DNA of 64,000 nt, from positions 1 through 64,000 of the forward strand of contig JAVXUO010000541.1 of assembly GCA_033065855.1 (NCBI GenBank). The letters run 5' to 3'. Source of the DNA: Escallonia rubra (Eukaryota > Streptophyta > Magnoliopsida > Escalloniales > Escalloniaceae). The translations under genes were made by a program, and so were the position numbers. Positions within the stretch are counted from its first letter, which is position 1. Each line of letters opens with the position of its first letter. This document shows positions 11,641 to 23,717 of the stretch, in pieces. Under the pieces are notes generated by a model, which was given only the letters and a program-made list of their open reading frames with translations, was not told the DNA's origin and ran no database searches.

Positions 11641-12830
11641 TGGTCTCTTCATTTAGAGTCCAAGTTTTTAAAATTGGTTATATACAATTCAAGAATCCTA
11701 TTTTTTTTGGTGTCCCTTTTCTTTTCTACCCTATTTAACTCTTTCCTATGATTTATTATTAGAAAATTCGTAGGTATAATTTACTCTATATTTGTAAACT
11801 TTATAAAATTAAGAAGTCAATCGTATACCTTATAAAACTCTATCTAATCACTATACTTATATATTATGCCCTAATTTTGATTATTAACACCTTATAAGAT
11901 TCAAGAATCCTATTTCTTTTGGTGTTCTTTTTCTTTTCTACCATATTTAACTCTTTCCTATGATTTATTATTAGAAAATTCGTAGATATAATTTACCCTG
12001 TATTTGTAAACTTTATAAAATTGAGAAGCCAATCATACACCTTATAAAACTCTATCTAATCACTATACTTATATATTAGGCCCTAATTTTGATTATTAAC
12101 ACCTCATAAGATTCAAGAATCCTATTTATTTTGGTGTTTTTTTTTTCTACCATATTATTTAACTATTTCCTATCATTTATTATTAGAAAATTCGTAGGTA
12201 TAATTTATCCTATATTTCTAAACTTTATAAAACTAAGAAACCAATCATACACCTTATAAAACTCTACCTAATTACTATACTTATATATTAGGTCCTAATT
12301 TTGATTATTAACACTTCAAAAGCACTTTAAACTAACAGAATTTTTAGAACTCTATCTTTACGTCACATAGAATTTTTTAGGAATCTTCTCCTTCTAACAC
12401 GTAAGCTTCAGCTTTGCCTGTGGTAGTTCCCCAACTTAATTGGTCTCTTGATTAAATTCTAATTTTTTTGAATTGGATATATAAGATTCAAGAATCCTAT
12501 TTGTTTTAGTGTTCTTTTCTTTTTCTACCCTATTTAACTCTTTCTTATGATTTATTAATTGGATATATAAGATTCAAGAATCCTATTTATTTTAGTGTTC
12601 TTTTTCTTTTTCTACGTTATTTAACTCTTTCTTATGATTTATTATGAGAAAATTCGTAGGTATAATTTGGCCTATATTTGTTAACTTTATAAAACTAAGA
12701 AACCAATCATACACCTTATAAAATTCTACCTAATTATTATACTTATATATTAGGCCTTAGTTTTGATTATTAACACCTCAAAAGTACTTTAAAATAACAA
12801 TATAAAATCTCAAAAATATAAAATAAGAAA
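11641..12830 (+). repeat. AT-rich tandem repeat, about 212-bp unit
   Basis: The marker TTCAAGAATCCTATTT recurs at 11,688, 11,900 and 12,112, giving a 212-bp period. After a spacer related to 5780-5893, two more partial units start at about 12,488 and 12,570. Each full unit carries GAAAATTCGTAGGTATAATTT and ACTTATATATTAGGCCC-like blocks. It contains no reading frame. Confidence 0.75.
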
Positions 12831-14630
12831 TCTTCCCTACTTATTAACTCTTTATTATGATTTTATTATTAAAGAACTTATAGCTATTATTGATTACTAC
12901 ACTTAAGATTCGCAACATGTAAGATTTGTTGAGCTCTTATATTTTTTACGAGTAAGATTTTTAGAACTCTTGATCAGCAATTACATTATAAATTCTAAGA
13001 TAATTATATGTTCTTTGAGATTGCTAAATGTAAGTTTGGAAGGAATCTAATTTTTTATAAGTTATGCCATTAAAGTTTAACATGTTACACTCAGTTTTAA
13101 CTAAGAACATATATGTATTTGGAAGAAAATAACTTGTGGCAAGCTAACATTGAGTTGGAAGAAAATAATGTAAGGGTAAATGAGTTAAAAGAAATTTTTT
13201 CCATCAACTGATAACAATGGCCAATTATGATAGTTAAGGTAATGAGGTACTAGGAAGATTTTGGCGGTAGATGTCTCAATATAGCAGTGGTGGGAACTGG
13301 AAATGTGACAATGATTACCAATGTGATATTGGTAATTCTTGTGGTGGTAGTTGTAGCACTATTAATGAGATTGAGATTTGTAACAGTTCTGACAAGCCAT
13401 GGTTGCAATGGTACGTGTACTTCTCGAGATGGTTGTGGTGGTGGTAATCTTCGCAATAGGATTATAGTGATGTCAGAGGTGATGGTAGTGGTAACAGTTA
13501 GTAAGTGATAATTCTAAGGTGATTAGAGGTTGCATTAATATAATGGTGGTTGAAAAGTTATGCTCAAATATGCCTTGGGCAAGTGAAAAGGTGTTCACAG
13601 TGGTAGTTCTAAATAAGCTCATTTATAGTGGTAGCACTAAGGTGTTTCGAGGTAGTATCAATGTAATTGTGGTGCATGAGTTTTACTCGTAATCTGGATT
13701 GGACAGCCCCAAGAAAAAGACATAGTGATTACTCGATTAATCTTTGATAATTTGAACATATACATAGAAGGTACTTTGAGTACTATATTCCTTTTCATTA
13801 TGCACCGAACAAAAAATATGCGAAGTGCTTTACATAAAGAAAGATATCAGATGACTCAATTAGCATTTATACTTATAGGAAGGTTAAGCTTCATATACAT
13901 CATCTCTTAAGAGGAAAAATTGTAACTCTTTACTAGATTCTGTTAACAAAAACAAACAGAATTATAAAAATGAGCATATGAATGGTGATTTTCTTCCTTC
14001 ACAGTATTTTTAGAGATAAGATTGCTTTAACCTGGTGATTAGAACACTGATGTTTGACTATTGAGTTAAAAAGTCTGAATCTACAATTATATCTTAGTAC
14101 GAGATTTTCACTCATAATTTGTAACTAAACATCAAAAGTATTGCTTATGCATGAAAGAGCATTCTAAGGTTATACCATAATTATTTTTATTGAAAAATTC
14201 ACATCCGATTTATAAGTAAAAGTATGCATCAAAAGTTTTCAAAAAGGTGTTTTCAAGATGTGATCTTATAATTTAATTTATATATTTTTCGTCAATTAAC
14301 AAGAGTTGTAACATATCAATAACTAATGTGTTTTAATCAATATTTTCAACACCTTGCTTTGGTACTTTGAAATCTCTTTAATATTCTTATGCATCTTCCT
14401 ATTCTGTCAAAAGAAGTTAGGATTGTTGAGTACAGCTTTGTGCGTATATAACATGCATGAAAAACATAGGCTGCAAGAGACATATGAATGTATATTACAT
14501 GATTATTAGAAATTTCAATAGTATGACTTAATGCGTGTTTATTGTACCTCTTAAAATTAAAAGGGAGACAATTTTTTAATCCTATCGTGTGTATTTGCAC
14601 GGGTCCATTAGCTAGTTCTAAGAATAAAAT
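12831..14630. other. Intergenic sequence without a recognised gene
   Basis: The stretch is AT-rich with a GGT/GTA-rich low-complexity zone at about 13,250-13,650 on the plus strand. The short frames over that zone have simple composition (strings of V, T, P, R) and no domain. The rest shows nothing recognisable. Confidence 0.6.
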
Positions 14631-14632
14631 TA

Positions 14633-15014
14633 CTCCCCCGTCTCAAATTATAAATGGATTATATATTTTTTGGTACGCAGATAAAGAATTTAAGTCATAT
14701 ACTCTGTAATATGTGTTTCCCATTCTAGCCTTTAGAGAGAGGAGGGGAAAAAAGTGGGCCAGTATAGAGAAAATTGAGTTACTGAAGTGTTAAATGTGGA
14801 GAAAAAAATAGAATAAAAAAGTGTAAGAAAGTAGGACAAGAAAGAGAAAATGAGTTGGTGAAGAGTTAAATATGGAGAGATAAATACAATAAAAAAAGTG
14901 TAAAAATGGTAAATATGTAAAAATACGTGTAGAGTCTTTTTTAATTTGAAAAGTTAGCAATTTTTGTGGGACGATCTATAAAAAATATGATCAATTTTTG
15001 TGGGACGGAGAGAG
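14633..15014. mobile_element. Stowaway-type MITE (Tc1/mariner)
   Basis: It begins CTCCCCCGTCTCAAATT and ends GGGACGGAGAGAG, the inverted repeat CTCCCTCCGTCCCA-like pair typical of plant Stowaway elements. TA flanks both sides (14,631-14,632 and 15,015-15,016). It is 382 bp, AT-rich and non-coding. The terminal repeats are imperfect, so it is not recent. Confidence 0.85.
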
Positions 15015-15274
15015 TATCAAAATGATTAGTTTTTGGTGGTGACTTTTAATAGTTTAACTATTGACTCGTTAAATGTCTTCAAAGGTGTTTGCATGTTCAT
15101 TTTTTCAATGTAGTATGGACATTTTACCTCTAATGACGACTTTTGACTTAATGGTAGTTATAGGTTATTAATCTCCTCAAAGACACATTTTGGTGCTTCA
15201 TAAATAAGTGTTAAAGCCTCCCTTAATATATGATGAAAATTTCATACTCTCATATAAGATAATTTATGTTTGGT

Positions 15275-15502
15275 TTAATTTGTCGCCTATTTTATCTTGC
15301 GAGGCAGATTTGTGGTAACTCGTTGTAGTAGAGGGGCAAATACTGTCATAGGGAAAGAGTGCCTAGCTTTCAACTCTGACATTTTCATCCCCATTTGCGA
15401 TGTTCTTCTAATAGTAGTACTCAGAAGTTGCAGATTTGTAGGCATTGCCCCCCAGAACACGTGAGACATGCGGTCCTGATTTTACAAATCTGACTTCAAT
15501 CA
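15275..15502 (-). pseudogene. Decayed coding fragment of unknown family
   Basis: One minus-strand frame has protein-like composition (for example KSGPHVSRVLGGNAY, then ENVRVES, then ALFPYDSICPS) but is interrupted by at least two stops. Another frame is open for 60 codons without resembling anything. The fragment ends immediately before the CACTA terminus at 15,509, so the host sequence was already here when that transposon inserted. I do not recognise the family; it may be chance. Confidence 0.25.
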
Positions 15503-16593
15503 TCCACTCACTACAAGAAAAAGAACTTCTAGCGACGGGTAATTTCTTCGCTAAAATCCCTATATCCGCTGCCAAATACTTTTAGGTACAGACACACCGT
15601 CGCTAAAAGTCCGTTGCCTACAACCCCATCTCTAAAAGTTTTGCGACGGAATTTTGAAATCCGTCGCCTAAAGTCGACCTTGAACGACGGATGTACAAAT
15701 ACAATTAGCGACGAATGTTCCGTTGCTAATTGTATTTTTCGTATTTTAATTTTTTTTTCAGAAATAATTTATTGCGTAAAATATTTAGAAGAGAACAATG
15801 CGTCGTCAAAAGTTTTGATGACAGATATTTAGCGAAGGATTATCCGTCGCTAAAAAGTTTTTGATTTATCGACGGGTTTTTCGTCGCTAAAAGTCTGTCA
15901 CTTAAAATTTCAGCGACGAAAATTCCGTCGCTAAAAAAACATTTATTCTAGTGAGACTTTTTAGGGACGGAAGAAAATCCGGCAATAAAAGTCAAATTCT
16001 CAATCCAGCAAATATTTCTCAATGCACATTAGGGTTAAATAATTGCTGATCAATCAGCAATTACTTAACCCTAAAACAGACACAACACATATGTATAGAG
16101 AATGAATTTTATACCAATCAAAAAATAAAATGTATACAAAGTTCAGGAGGGCACATGAGTGGGGGGATAGTAGAGTAGGGGAGGGGAGGGGAGTACAAGT
16201 CGGTGGAGGGGAGAGGGGCACGGGAGCGGGATACAAACAGCTAGGAGGCAGGGAAAGGGCTGATCAGGGTCGACGAGTCCTGGATTTGGGGCTAGGATTG
16301 GGCCCCCGCCTGTTGGATGTGAGCACTATGTGCCTCATCATCAGTAGGCAAGGACAAGGCGAGAGCGACCGGGGTTGACGCAGCTCGACGTCCACCGCGA
16401 CCATGGATGGCCCGTAATCTATCCATATCTGATTTTGTGTACAACAAGTTTAAAGAAATTAACACATACAAAACAATGTATAGTCTACATCATGTTACAA
16501 CACTATATAAATGAATCGAGTACATATATGAACCGAGTATAACAACGCTATATGAACCGAGCACTAAAAGAATGCATGTTACAACAGTACAAG

Positions 16594-18942
16594 TCAATAA
16601 TCTTCATTTTGGGAATCATCGCCATCATCATCGTCGAACTCGTCATCCTCTTCTTCTAGGACTCGTTGTCCTCTTCATCGAGTAATTATTCCTCTTCATC
16701 AGTAGACTCATCCTCATCATCTTTAATACTTTCTACGTCTTCCACGTCATCATCTACGACTTCTTCTCCTACATCAACTGTTGGTTGAAGAGGGGGATCG
16801 TCCTCCTCGTTGTCCACCTCAACACAATGTTCTTCTCAAGCACATCCATGTTACTCACCCTGATTGTAGAAGAACAGATATCCCAAAAGAACTAAGATAA
16901 TTCAATTAAAGTCTCACATACAACCCTTGGCAACAGTCCCCGGAAGGCAATAAGAATGAATCTTTCCATAAATACGTGACAATCATGACTCTTCATCCCT
17001 TAGAACTTGCATTCTGATACATTTCTGCATCGAGATATGTTGGACGCATACCCATCCGGAAGCTTCAAATTCTTAACCCACTAATAGACCTTCTCTACAT
17101 GTTTTTTGTCTAGACAGTAAGGTACTTTTGGAAGCAGTTGGAAGCAGCGTCCTCCCGCTGACTGTCTGAGGATGCAGTTCATGGCATACACCCAACTGTT
17201 GTAGATCATTTCTCGCTTTAAAGTGATCTTTTAATTTTCCCTTGACATTCATCACTGTGTTGAACACATTATCGAAAACATTTTTCTCAATGTGCATCAC
17301 ATCCATGCTGTTTCGGATAATGAGTGTCCTCCAGTAGGCTAACTCCCAGAAAATACAATGTTTCCTCTAGTTGTGCTTTTTCCCGTATCCTAGAATCTTT
17401 TGATCCGGCGCAGCCTTGCCGTATGGTATATCAGTATCAAGTGTCTCTAGGTGCGAGAGCACTTCTTCACCAGATGGGTAGTCCAGTGTGACAACCTCAC
17501 GCTCGATTGTCCCGTCGAATTTATCCTTCTACCTACGGAACTGATGGTCTAGTGGTAAAAGCTTTCAGTGACATCCGAACCACGAGGCTTCCCACTGTGG
17601 TTTAACGTATGACCGGTATTCACGTCCATACAAGTAGGGCATGCTAACTTTCCATGTGTGCTCCACCTACACGTCATTCCCAATGTAGGAAAATCGTGTA
17701 TAGTCCACATCAAAGCAGTTATCATCTGAAAGTTCTGTTTGAGGGATGCATCATAAGTTTCGACTCCATGATCCCATAGCTGTTTGAGCTCATCAATCAA
17801 TGGCCTTAAATACACATCTATGTCCTTACCGGGACTCTACGGCCCTGGAATAAGCAACGACAAAAACATGTACGACTTTTTCATGCACATGCCTGGTGGA
17901 AGGTTGTACGAGACAATAATGACAGGCCATGTGGAGTAAGGCATGCTAGACTGCCCGAAAGGGTTGAACCCATCGGTTGCCAAACTAATTCTAACATTTC
18001 GAACTTCCTGAGCAAAGCTTGGATGCCTGCGGTCAAACTCCTTCCACGCCTCTCCATCAGCTGGGTGGGTCAGAACATCGGCATCCTTGCTACAAGTGTC
18101 ACAGTGAACCCTCACGTGTTTAGCCGTATTAGAGGAGTAGTACATCCTCGGAAGCCTTGGGGTAACGGGAAAATATCGCAGTACCTTCCATGCAATGTTT
18201 TTCTTCTTCCCTTTGTCTGGTTTAGACCTCGAATGATCACATCCTAGACATCGTTTCAAGCCCTTATTCTCTTTTCAGAACAATACACAGTCGTTATTTC
18301 CCTCATCTATCCGCTCATAGCTCAATCCAAGTTTCCTCATCATCTTCTTCGCATCATAGTACGACGGGGGTAGCTTTTCACTCTCTGGTAAATTTTCTTT
18401 CATAAAAGTAACAAACTCGTTAAATCCTTTCTCACTTAGCCCATGGTCTGATTTTACATATAATAACTGACTAACCGCAGACAGCCGTGTGTGTTTCTAG
18501 ATTCCATCCCACAACGGCTCCTCCGCATCTCTCAACAAATCATAAAAGTGATTAGCTCCCTCGTTCGGCTGTTGGGAACTGTCATTGCAGGGTAATCACC
18601 CCATTCAACATTAGCATGCCCAGCATCCATGATTAAATCTTGGTAATCATACTGTGCCTCCTCCCTAACGTCAGCTTGACTAGCCGGGTTGGATGACAAT
18701 ACTATCGTTTCCCCGTGCTACATCCACATTGTGTATCCACCCATAAAACCGTACCGGAGAAGATGCCATTTTACCACCATTCTCCTTTTCCAAAACAACA
18801 ACTCACATATACCGCACGGACACCTTATTGTCTCAGTGTCAACATGTGTAGGATGCGCGTAAGCGAACTCGAGAAATTCGTCAACGCGATCCTCAAAATC
18901 ATCATCATTCTTCATTTTTATCCAACTTCGATCAACCGACAT
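16594..18942 (-). pseudogene. CACTA TNP2-like transposase, decayed
   Basis: On the minus strand from ATG at 18,942 the frame begins MSVDRSWIK and has a Transpos_assoc-like N-terminus (IRCPCGICELLFWKRR, then LLRYGFMGGYTMW). Transposase_21 (TNP2) blocks follow: FNPFGQSSMPYSTWPVI, YNLPPGMCMKKSYMFLSLL, YLRPLIDELKQLWDHG, ALMWTIHDFP, and WSTHGKLACPTC. MDVMHIEKNVFDNVFN begins the next conserved block. The C-terminus is an acidic tail ending at the stop at 16,594-16,596. Stops and small shifts break it in several places. A deletion joins the end of this block to the acidic tail at about 16,819-16,824 and removes DUF4218 and DUF4216. It cannot encode an active enzyme. Confidence 0.85.
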
Positions 18943-19729
18943 GACGACTGAGATTACGTACTATATACCACCTAAAGTAAACCAATAATTAGGCAGGGTC
19001 GATGTGAAAATGAATGCATGCATGCATGTGACAACATGTCTATATGTACCTCCTCTGTTCTCTAATATTCCATTCAGAAAAGTACATGTTTATAAAACAG
19101 TTACCAACTCATACTTAGTCCTATGTCTATGAAAAATTCCGCAGCACTTCCCCGTATTTCTCCAAGTACACAACATTGATTAGGTGTTCTAAAATCCATC
19201 TAATCTTGATCTTGCAAGAATTAACGGATGTTAGAACACCAGATCTGTATGCGCCCGAAAAAACACTGGAGAACGTGTACCAAATATCCGGGACATAGAA
19301 CACAAAGCATGAGTCGATACACTGTTTTATAAACACTTAGCTTTTTCAAATTGTCCAAACTGGATATCCAAAGGCTCATTACAAAGCATTACTTTGTAAT
19401 GAGTACCTTTCAACGGGAACTAAGGATTTTTATGCATGCATGCGTTTGAAAATTGGTAACATATGCAACCATCTTTCTAAAATTTCAAAATTTCGGAAAA
19501 ATGGAATCATTAGGTTAATTTGCAAGAACATGCCATAACGAAAATGAATCTTTTTTTAAATTCGTTGACAACGAGTTGTAACTAACTCGCTGTCAATGGA
19601 CACCACAAAATAACGATGAATATTCCTAATGTGGGCAGCCTACTCACGTTTCTCGGTGGAATATGGAGTTCATTCACGAAGTTGATATTATGTCACCTGT
19701 GATTTTGATGGGGTTTACGGTTTAGTTAG

Positions 19730-20380
19730 GGATAGAGTTGTATATAGGCTTAACTAGCTAGGGTTTAATTGAGACCTATGATTGTGATATTGTGTCACAT
19801 GTAATTAGGGTTTAATTAGATTAATTAGCTTTAATTGGGGTTAATTAGGGTTTAATTGAGACCTATGATTGTGATATTGTGTCACATGTAATTAGGATGT
19901 AATTAGGGTTTAATTAGATTAATTAGCTTTAATTGGAATATTGTGTCACATGTAACTATGGTTAATTAAGAATTCCTTAGGGTTAATTAGGGTTACTTAA
20001 TACTAATTAGGGCTAATTGGGTTTATGTAGGGTTAATTAGTATTAATTAGGGTTTATTTAGGAGTTAACTAGATTTAATTAGGGTTTGTTTTGGGCTTAT
20101 CGGGGCTAATTACGGTTAGTCAGGTTCAATTCGGGTTAATTAGTTTACTTAGGGTTTAGTTAGGTTTATCGGGGTTAACCCTAATTAGGTTAACCAGGGT
20201 TAAATAGGGTTAATTAGGATTTATCGGGGCTAATTAGGGTTAGCTTAAATAATTGGGGTTTAATTAGATTAATTAGGTTTAATTAAGAGTTAATTAGGAT
20301 CAATTAGGGTTAATTAAAGTTAAGTTGAGTTTAATTAGTGTTAATTAAAGTTACAACATGTAAGAATGTACAATTAGGGT
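19730..20380 (+). repeat. TTAATTAGGG-type array in CACTA-1 arm
   Basis: About 650 bp consist almost entirely of degenerate copies of a 10-12 base unit, GGTTAATTAGGG, with variants such as GGGCTAATTAGGG and GGTTTAATTAG. A matching array lies in CACTA-2 at 61,690-62,375, so it belongs to the element family. It resembles, but is not, plant telomere repeat TTTAGGG. A role as a binding array for a transposon DNA-binding protein is inference. Confidence 0.8.
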
Positions 20381-20555
20381 AAAATTACACTATACATTAC
20401 AACAAATTAACTTCAATTAGAGTAAAATTAAATTCAAACACAAAATTAACCACACTATATATATTAAATTCAAACTCACATGCATTAAAGCACATACATT
20501 GAACGACAATTAGGGTAAGGTGGACATACTGGCGGCGGATAATCTCCCAAAAGAA

Positions 20556-21263
20556 ATTAGGGTTTCGAACTAATGGACCAAGAGGTACCACCTTTTTTCC
20601 TCCTAATTTTGACAGATAATCGCAATATTTTCCTTCAATCTCTTTAAAAGTGTTGATCAAAACTATCTTCGAAGACTGTTCCATCGGCTCATTGACTGGA
20701 ATCTCCTCATTATCATCGACTCCTGCAGACTCGTGCATTCCGGCTACTAGTACATTCCCATAATGTCGATTGTATATTTCAGGGAAAGGGAATCCTATAC
20801 CTGGATTTTTATAAATATCAAGCCCATAAGCATTCACTGCAGCACTACTAGTAATAAACAGCACACCCGGGATATTGTGTTCCAAAGCAATCTTTGGTGC
20901 CCACGGCTGAAGGATATCATATATGAGCAAATCTGGCTCTAAGGTTTTCAAGATCTTGGCAAAATTAGAGTTTACCATTTGGAACGCTTTTTTTAGGGTG
21001 GGCATGAGATTGGGTGGGAGGCCATTGGTTGTGTGGTAGTGAGGAGGCAGATTTGGTATAGTTGGAAGATGGAGTTCAACTAGTTGTATTGAATAAGTTT
21101 TGCCCATTTTTTGCTTGATGGAACCGAGATTGGCTGGTGTTGAAAGCAAATATATGTCGAAGTTTCTCTTTGAGAGCTTTTTGGCCAACTCTAGGAAGGG
21201 TGATATGTGTCCATGAGCCAGCCATGGAAACATTAACACACTGATTTTGCTGTTAGCATCCAT
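20556..21263 (-). pseudogene. UGT94-like glycosyltransferase, 5' fragment
   Basis: On the minus strand from ATG at 21,263, about 236 residues match the N-terminal acceptor domain of plant family 1 UDP-glycosyltransferases of the UGT94 (UGT79/91 clade) type, which often add a sugar to a glycoside. Seen: MFPWLAHGHISPFLELA with the catalytic His (about H19), DLLIYDILQPWAP with the partner Asp (about D116), and GPLVRNPNF before homology stops. The rest of the gene, including the C-terminal UDP-sugar (PSPG) domain, is missing; the frame continues for about 52 unrelated residues to 20,397. The 5' part is undamaged and has a TATA-like promoter, so the loss may be recent. It abuts CACTA-1. It could not be an active transferase. 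Confidence 0.85.
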
Positions 21264-21334
21264 GAAAACCCTCTACCTTTTCTGTTTCTCTCTTGATGCT
21301 CTTTGATATGTGTGACATAGAGATGGCTTGTCGG

Positions 21335-21346
21335 AATATATATGTA
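21335..21346 (-). promoter_or_regulatory. TATA-like box of the UGT fragment
   Basis: On the minus strand CATATATATTCC lies about 75 bases upstream of the UGT start codon, in the expected position for a plant TATA box with a short leader. No upstream elements were identified. Confidence 0.4.
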
Positions 21347-21534
21347 GGAATGAATGTATGTATCGGACTACTACTTCGTAGTCAATAGGCAATAGCATTA
21401 ATTAGGGCTAGGAATGAAAATCTTATCATCCTACTGCAACATTAGTTAGTGTTAGGAATGAAAATCTTATCATGCAAACCCGGCCAGCCAGCCTCGTACT
21501 AGATGGATACTCTGAGCGTAAGACAGTTTTAGAT

Positions 21535-21921
21535 GTGTTATACCAAACTTTGCTTTGGATCTTTCTTCTACCAAACATTTCTTATAATTTTGTTTCATTG
21601 GTTTGAGTTTTACTGCTTACCTAACCATCCTTTGGAGCTTTGCTCATTGTCATCGTCATTGACTTTGCAATTTCATTGTTCTCATGATTTCATCTTTTTT
21701 TTTTCTTTTCCCTTTCTTGTTAGACCCTCCAAAGTCTTTGATTAAAGCAACTTAACTAATTTAAAGTAACCTTCCGTACTCTAAGATGTTGCATCAAGTA
21801 ATCCGTTTCACCTTGATTAGTCACCTCGCTGGCTTTCACATGAGTTGAACATCACTAAGCATGAATTTACCACGATAAACAACACGGGCTCTTACTGGTT
21901 TACATTTCTCAAGTTCATTTA

Positions 21922-22013
<92 letters not shown>

Positions 22014-22790
22014 TTTGAAAGGGTAAAATCCAAAAGTGCTCTTTATCTTTGGATCTTAAAAGTTCCTTAAGAGTTTGGCTTATTAAATTCTGGTCCTTTA
22101 TTTACGCATCACTTTCCCATTTAGTCTCCAAATTACTAAAATGTTATAGGTGACGCCCTGTGCCCAAGGGCGTGAGTTACGACTTTCACCAACAAAATAG
22201 GGAAAAACTAAAAGACAAAAAAAATCTGAGTTGACCTTGTCGACATAATTATTAATTTTTCCTTTGGATTCTCAACCTCAAACTTATAATGTTTATACAT
22301 CACAAGAGCTTCACTTTTATATATCACGATGAATCACTTTTAGCGGCCTATGTAAAAAAGTTACACTGAATGAAATTTGGTGGGAAGGGCAGATTTTTTA
22401 AATGCTCCATGTAACAAATTTAACTCCCAAAAAAAAACTAACATCTTTGATTTGAAAAAAAATTATTCAATATAACATCTTATGGTAAGCAAGAATGTTT
22501 AGAGAGTCTAAACAATTCGTGCTTACCATAAGGAAAAACAATAATTAATCAAAGTCTTTGGAGAGTCTAACAAGAAAAAAAAATGAAAAAAATACAGTGT
22601 AGTGGTCAGCGAAGATAACAATGGGCAAAACTCCAAAGAACCGTTAGGTAAACACAAAAAATTAAAGCCATGTTTGGAAGAAGAAAGATCCAAAGCGAAG
22701 TTTGGTAGAAGAAAGATCCAAAGCAAAGGTTGGTAGAACAAAGATCCAATTGGGCCGAGACAAACGGAAGTGTGCAACTGTTTTCATGTT
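21535..22790. repeat. Large inverted repeat with about 215-250 bp arms
   Basis: The left arm (about 21,535-21,757) and right arm (about 22,535-22,790) are inverted copies. Left CTTTGGATCTTTCTTCTACC is mirrored by GGTAGAAGAAAGATCCAAAG on the right, and left CCAAAGTCTTTGATTAA by TTAATCAAAGTCTTTGG. The right arm has the AAGTTTGGTAGAAGAAAGATCC unit repeated about three times. The interior (about 780 bp) holds a TA/GA microsatellite and no gene. It could be the two ends of a fold-back or MULE-type element, or an inverted duplication. No flanking duplication was found. Confidence 0.6.
21921..22010 (+). repeat. (TA)n(GA)n microsatellite
   Basis: About 38 bases of AT dinucleotides run directly into about 48 bases of GA dinucleotides. 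The minus-strand frame across it is a string of S-L and I-Y and is an artefact. Confidence 0.95.
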
Positions 22791-23034
22791 TGGTAGAATT
22801 AGATACACGAGCCAGAAATAGTTTAAGATCATTTCAAACTAGTGATCCTGATGAGTGCAGTTAAGATATTTCAGAGTCATGATGTTCATATAAATGGTCC
22901 ACATTGCGTCTTTGCCAGGTTCCGACTTACCTGCGGAGCGAGCAAAAGCGTACTTTGGGCCTATATCCTGACTCTGCGGTGATTTTGACAGGCTTATAAG
23001 TGCTATTATATCCCAATATGAGGTTAGGCAATTA

Positions 23035-23714
23035 GAGGCCGTTTGGGATTGATTATGAAAAGCAGATTTCAGCTTAAATCTGAATCAGTTTTCAAAATCA
23101 GATTTAATCTACTTTAAGCAGAATCAGTTTGCTGTTTGGCAAAATTAGCTGTGAACTAGTTTAAAGTTACAAAAAGTGTTTGGATAGAAAGTGATTAATT
23201 CAGTTTTGACATAACAAAATGACCATAAAGGACAGTACATAAATAAAGTTTATAATATCCATTTAGTGAAGTAATATTAACCTTTCAATTGAAAATAACT
23301 ACAATATACGAAAAAATTATTGAAGAATCTATTTTCAACCATCTACAAAAGTTGTTACTTCTTATTCTGAATTAAAAATACCAACAATCTCGTATTAGTA
23401 CTTATAGTATGATAACTTTCCCAAATTATAAATAAAGTCTATCTTAAAAGTCACACACAATAATTAGTTAAAAGGGTATGAAATGTCTTTTTGTAAAAAA
23501 CATGGGGATATGATGGTAAATTAAAAGGTCAAACCTGATTATGAAAAAAGTGATTATTTCATAATCCTCACTTTCCAAGATTATGGATTTAATCAGTTTT
23601 TAGCTTTTTTAGCCAGATTAAATCTCATAATCTCGTTTGCCAAACACTCACACACCTGATTTAATCTAGATTAAATCAGGTTTGACCATCCCAAAATCAA
23701 CCCCAAACACCCTC
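23035..23714. mobile_element. Harbinger/Tourist-like MITE
   Basis: The left end GAGGCCGTTTGGGATTGATT and right end (reverse complement) GAGGGTGTTTGGGGTTGATT form an inverted repeat. It is flanked by TTA on both sides (23,032-23,034 and 23,715-23,717), the PIF/Harbinger target duplication. It is 680 bp, AT-rich and non-coding, with further inverted blocks inside (AAATCTGATTTTG-like and GATTTAATC). Confidence 0.8.
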
Positions 23715-23717
23715 TTA

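Larger units (their letters stand above)
15509..20555 (-). mobile_element. CACTA-1: CACTA (En/Spm) transposon, right end missing
   Basis: The left terminus CACTACAAGAAAAAG lies at 15,509, followed by a subterminal region dense in TAGCGACGG and TCGCTAAAAG in both orientations. The left arm is similar to that of CACTA-2 (50,290 onward), sharing for example ATTAGGGTTAAATAATTGCT. Next come the start of the second gene (about 16,290-16,426, body deleted), a decayed transposase gene (16,594-18,942) and a TTAATTAGGG-rich arm. No right terminus was found: the element gives way to a UGT gene fragment at about 20,555. Compared with CACTA-2 it has at least two internal deletions. It is a relic. Confidence 0.8.

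Noticed and set aside
13250-13508. Coding gene in the GGT-rich region
   Set aside because: Simple composition on both strands, no domain, no splice structure.
19730-20380. Interstitial telomere repeat
   Set aside because: The unit is TTAATTAGGG-like, not TTTAGGG, and the same array occurs in CACTA-2, so it belongs to the transposon.
21533-21745. 70-codon plus-strand gene
   Set aside because: It lies in one arm of an inverted repeat whose other arm gives a similar low-complexity frame (22,523-22,777); there is no domain.
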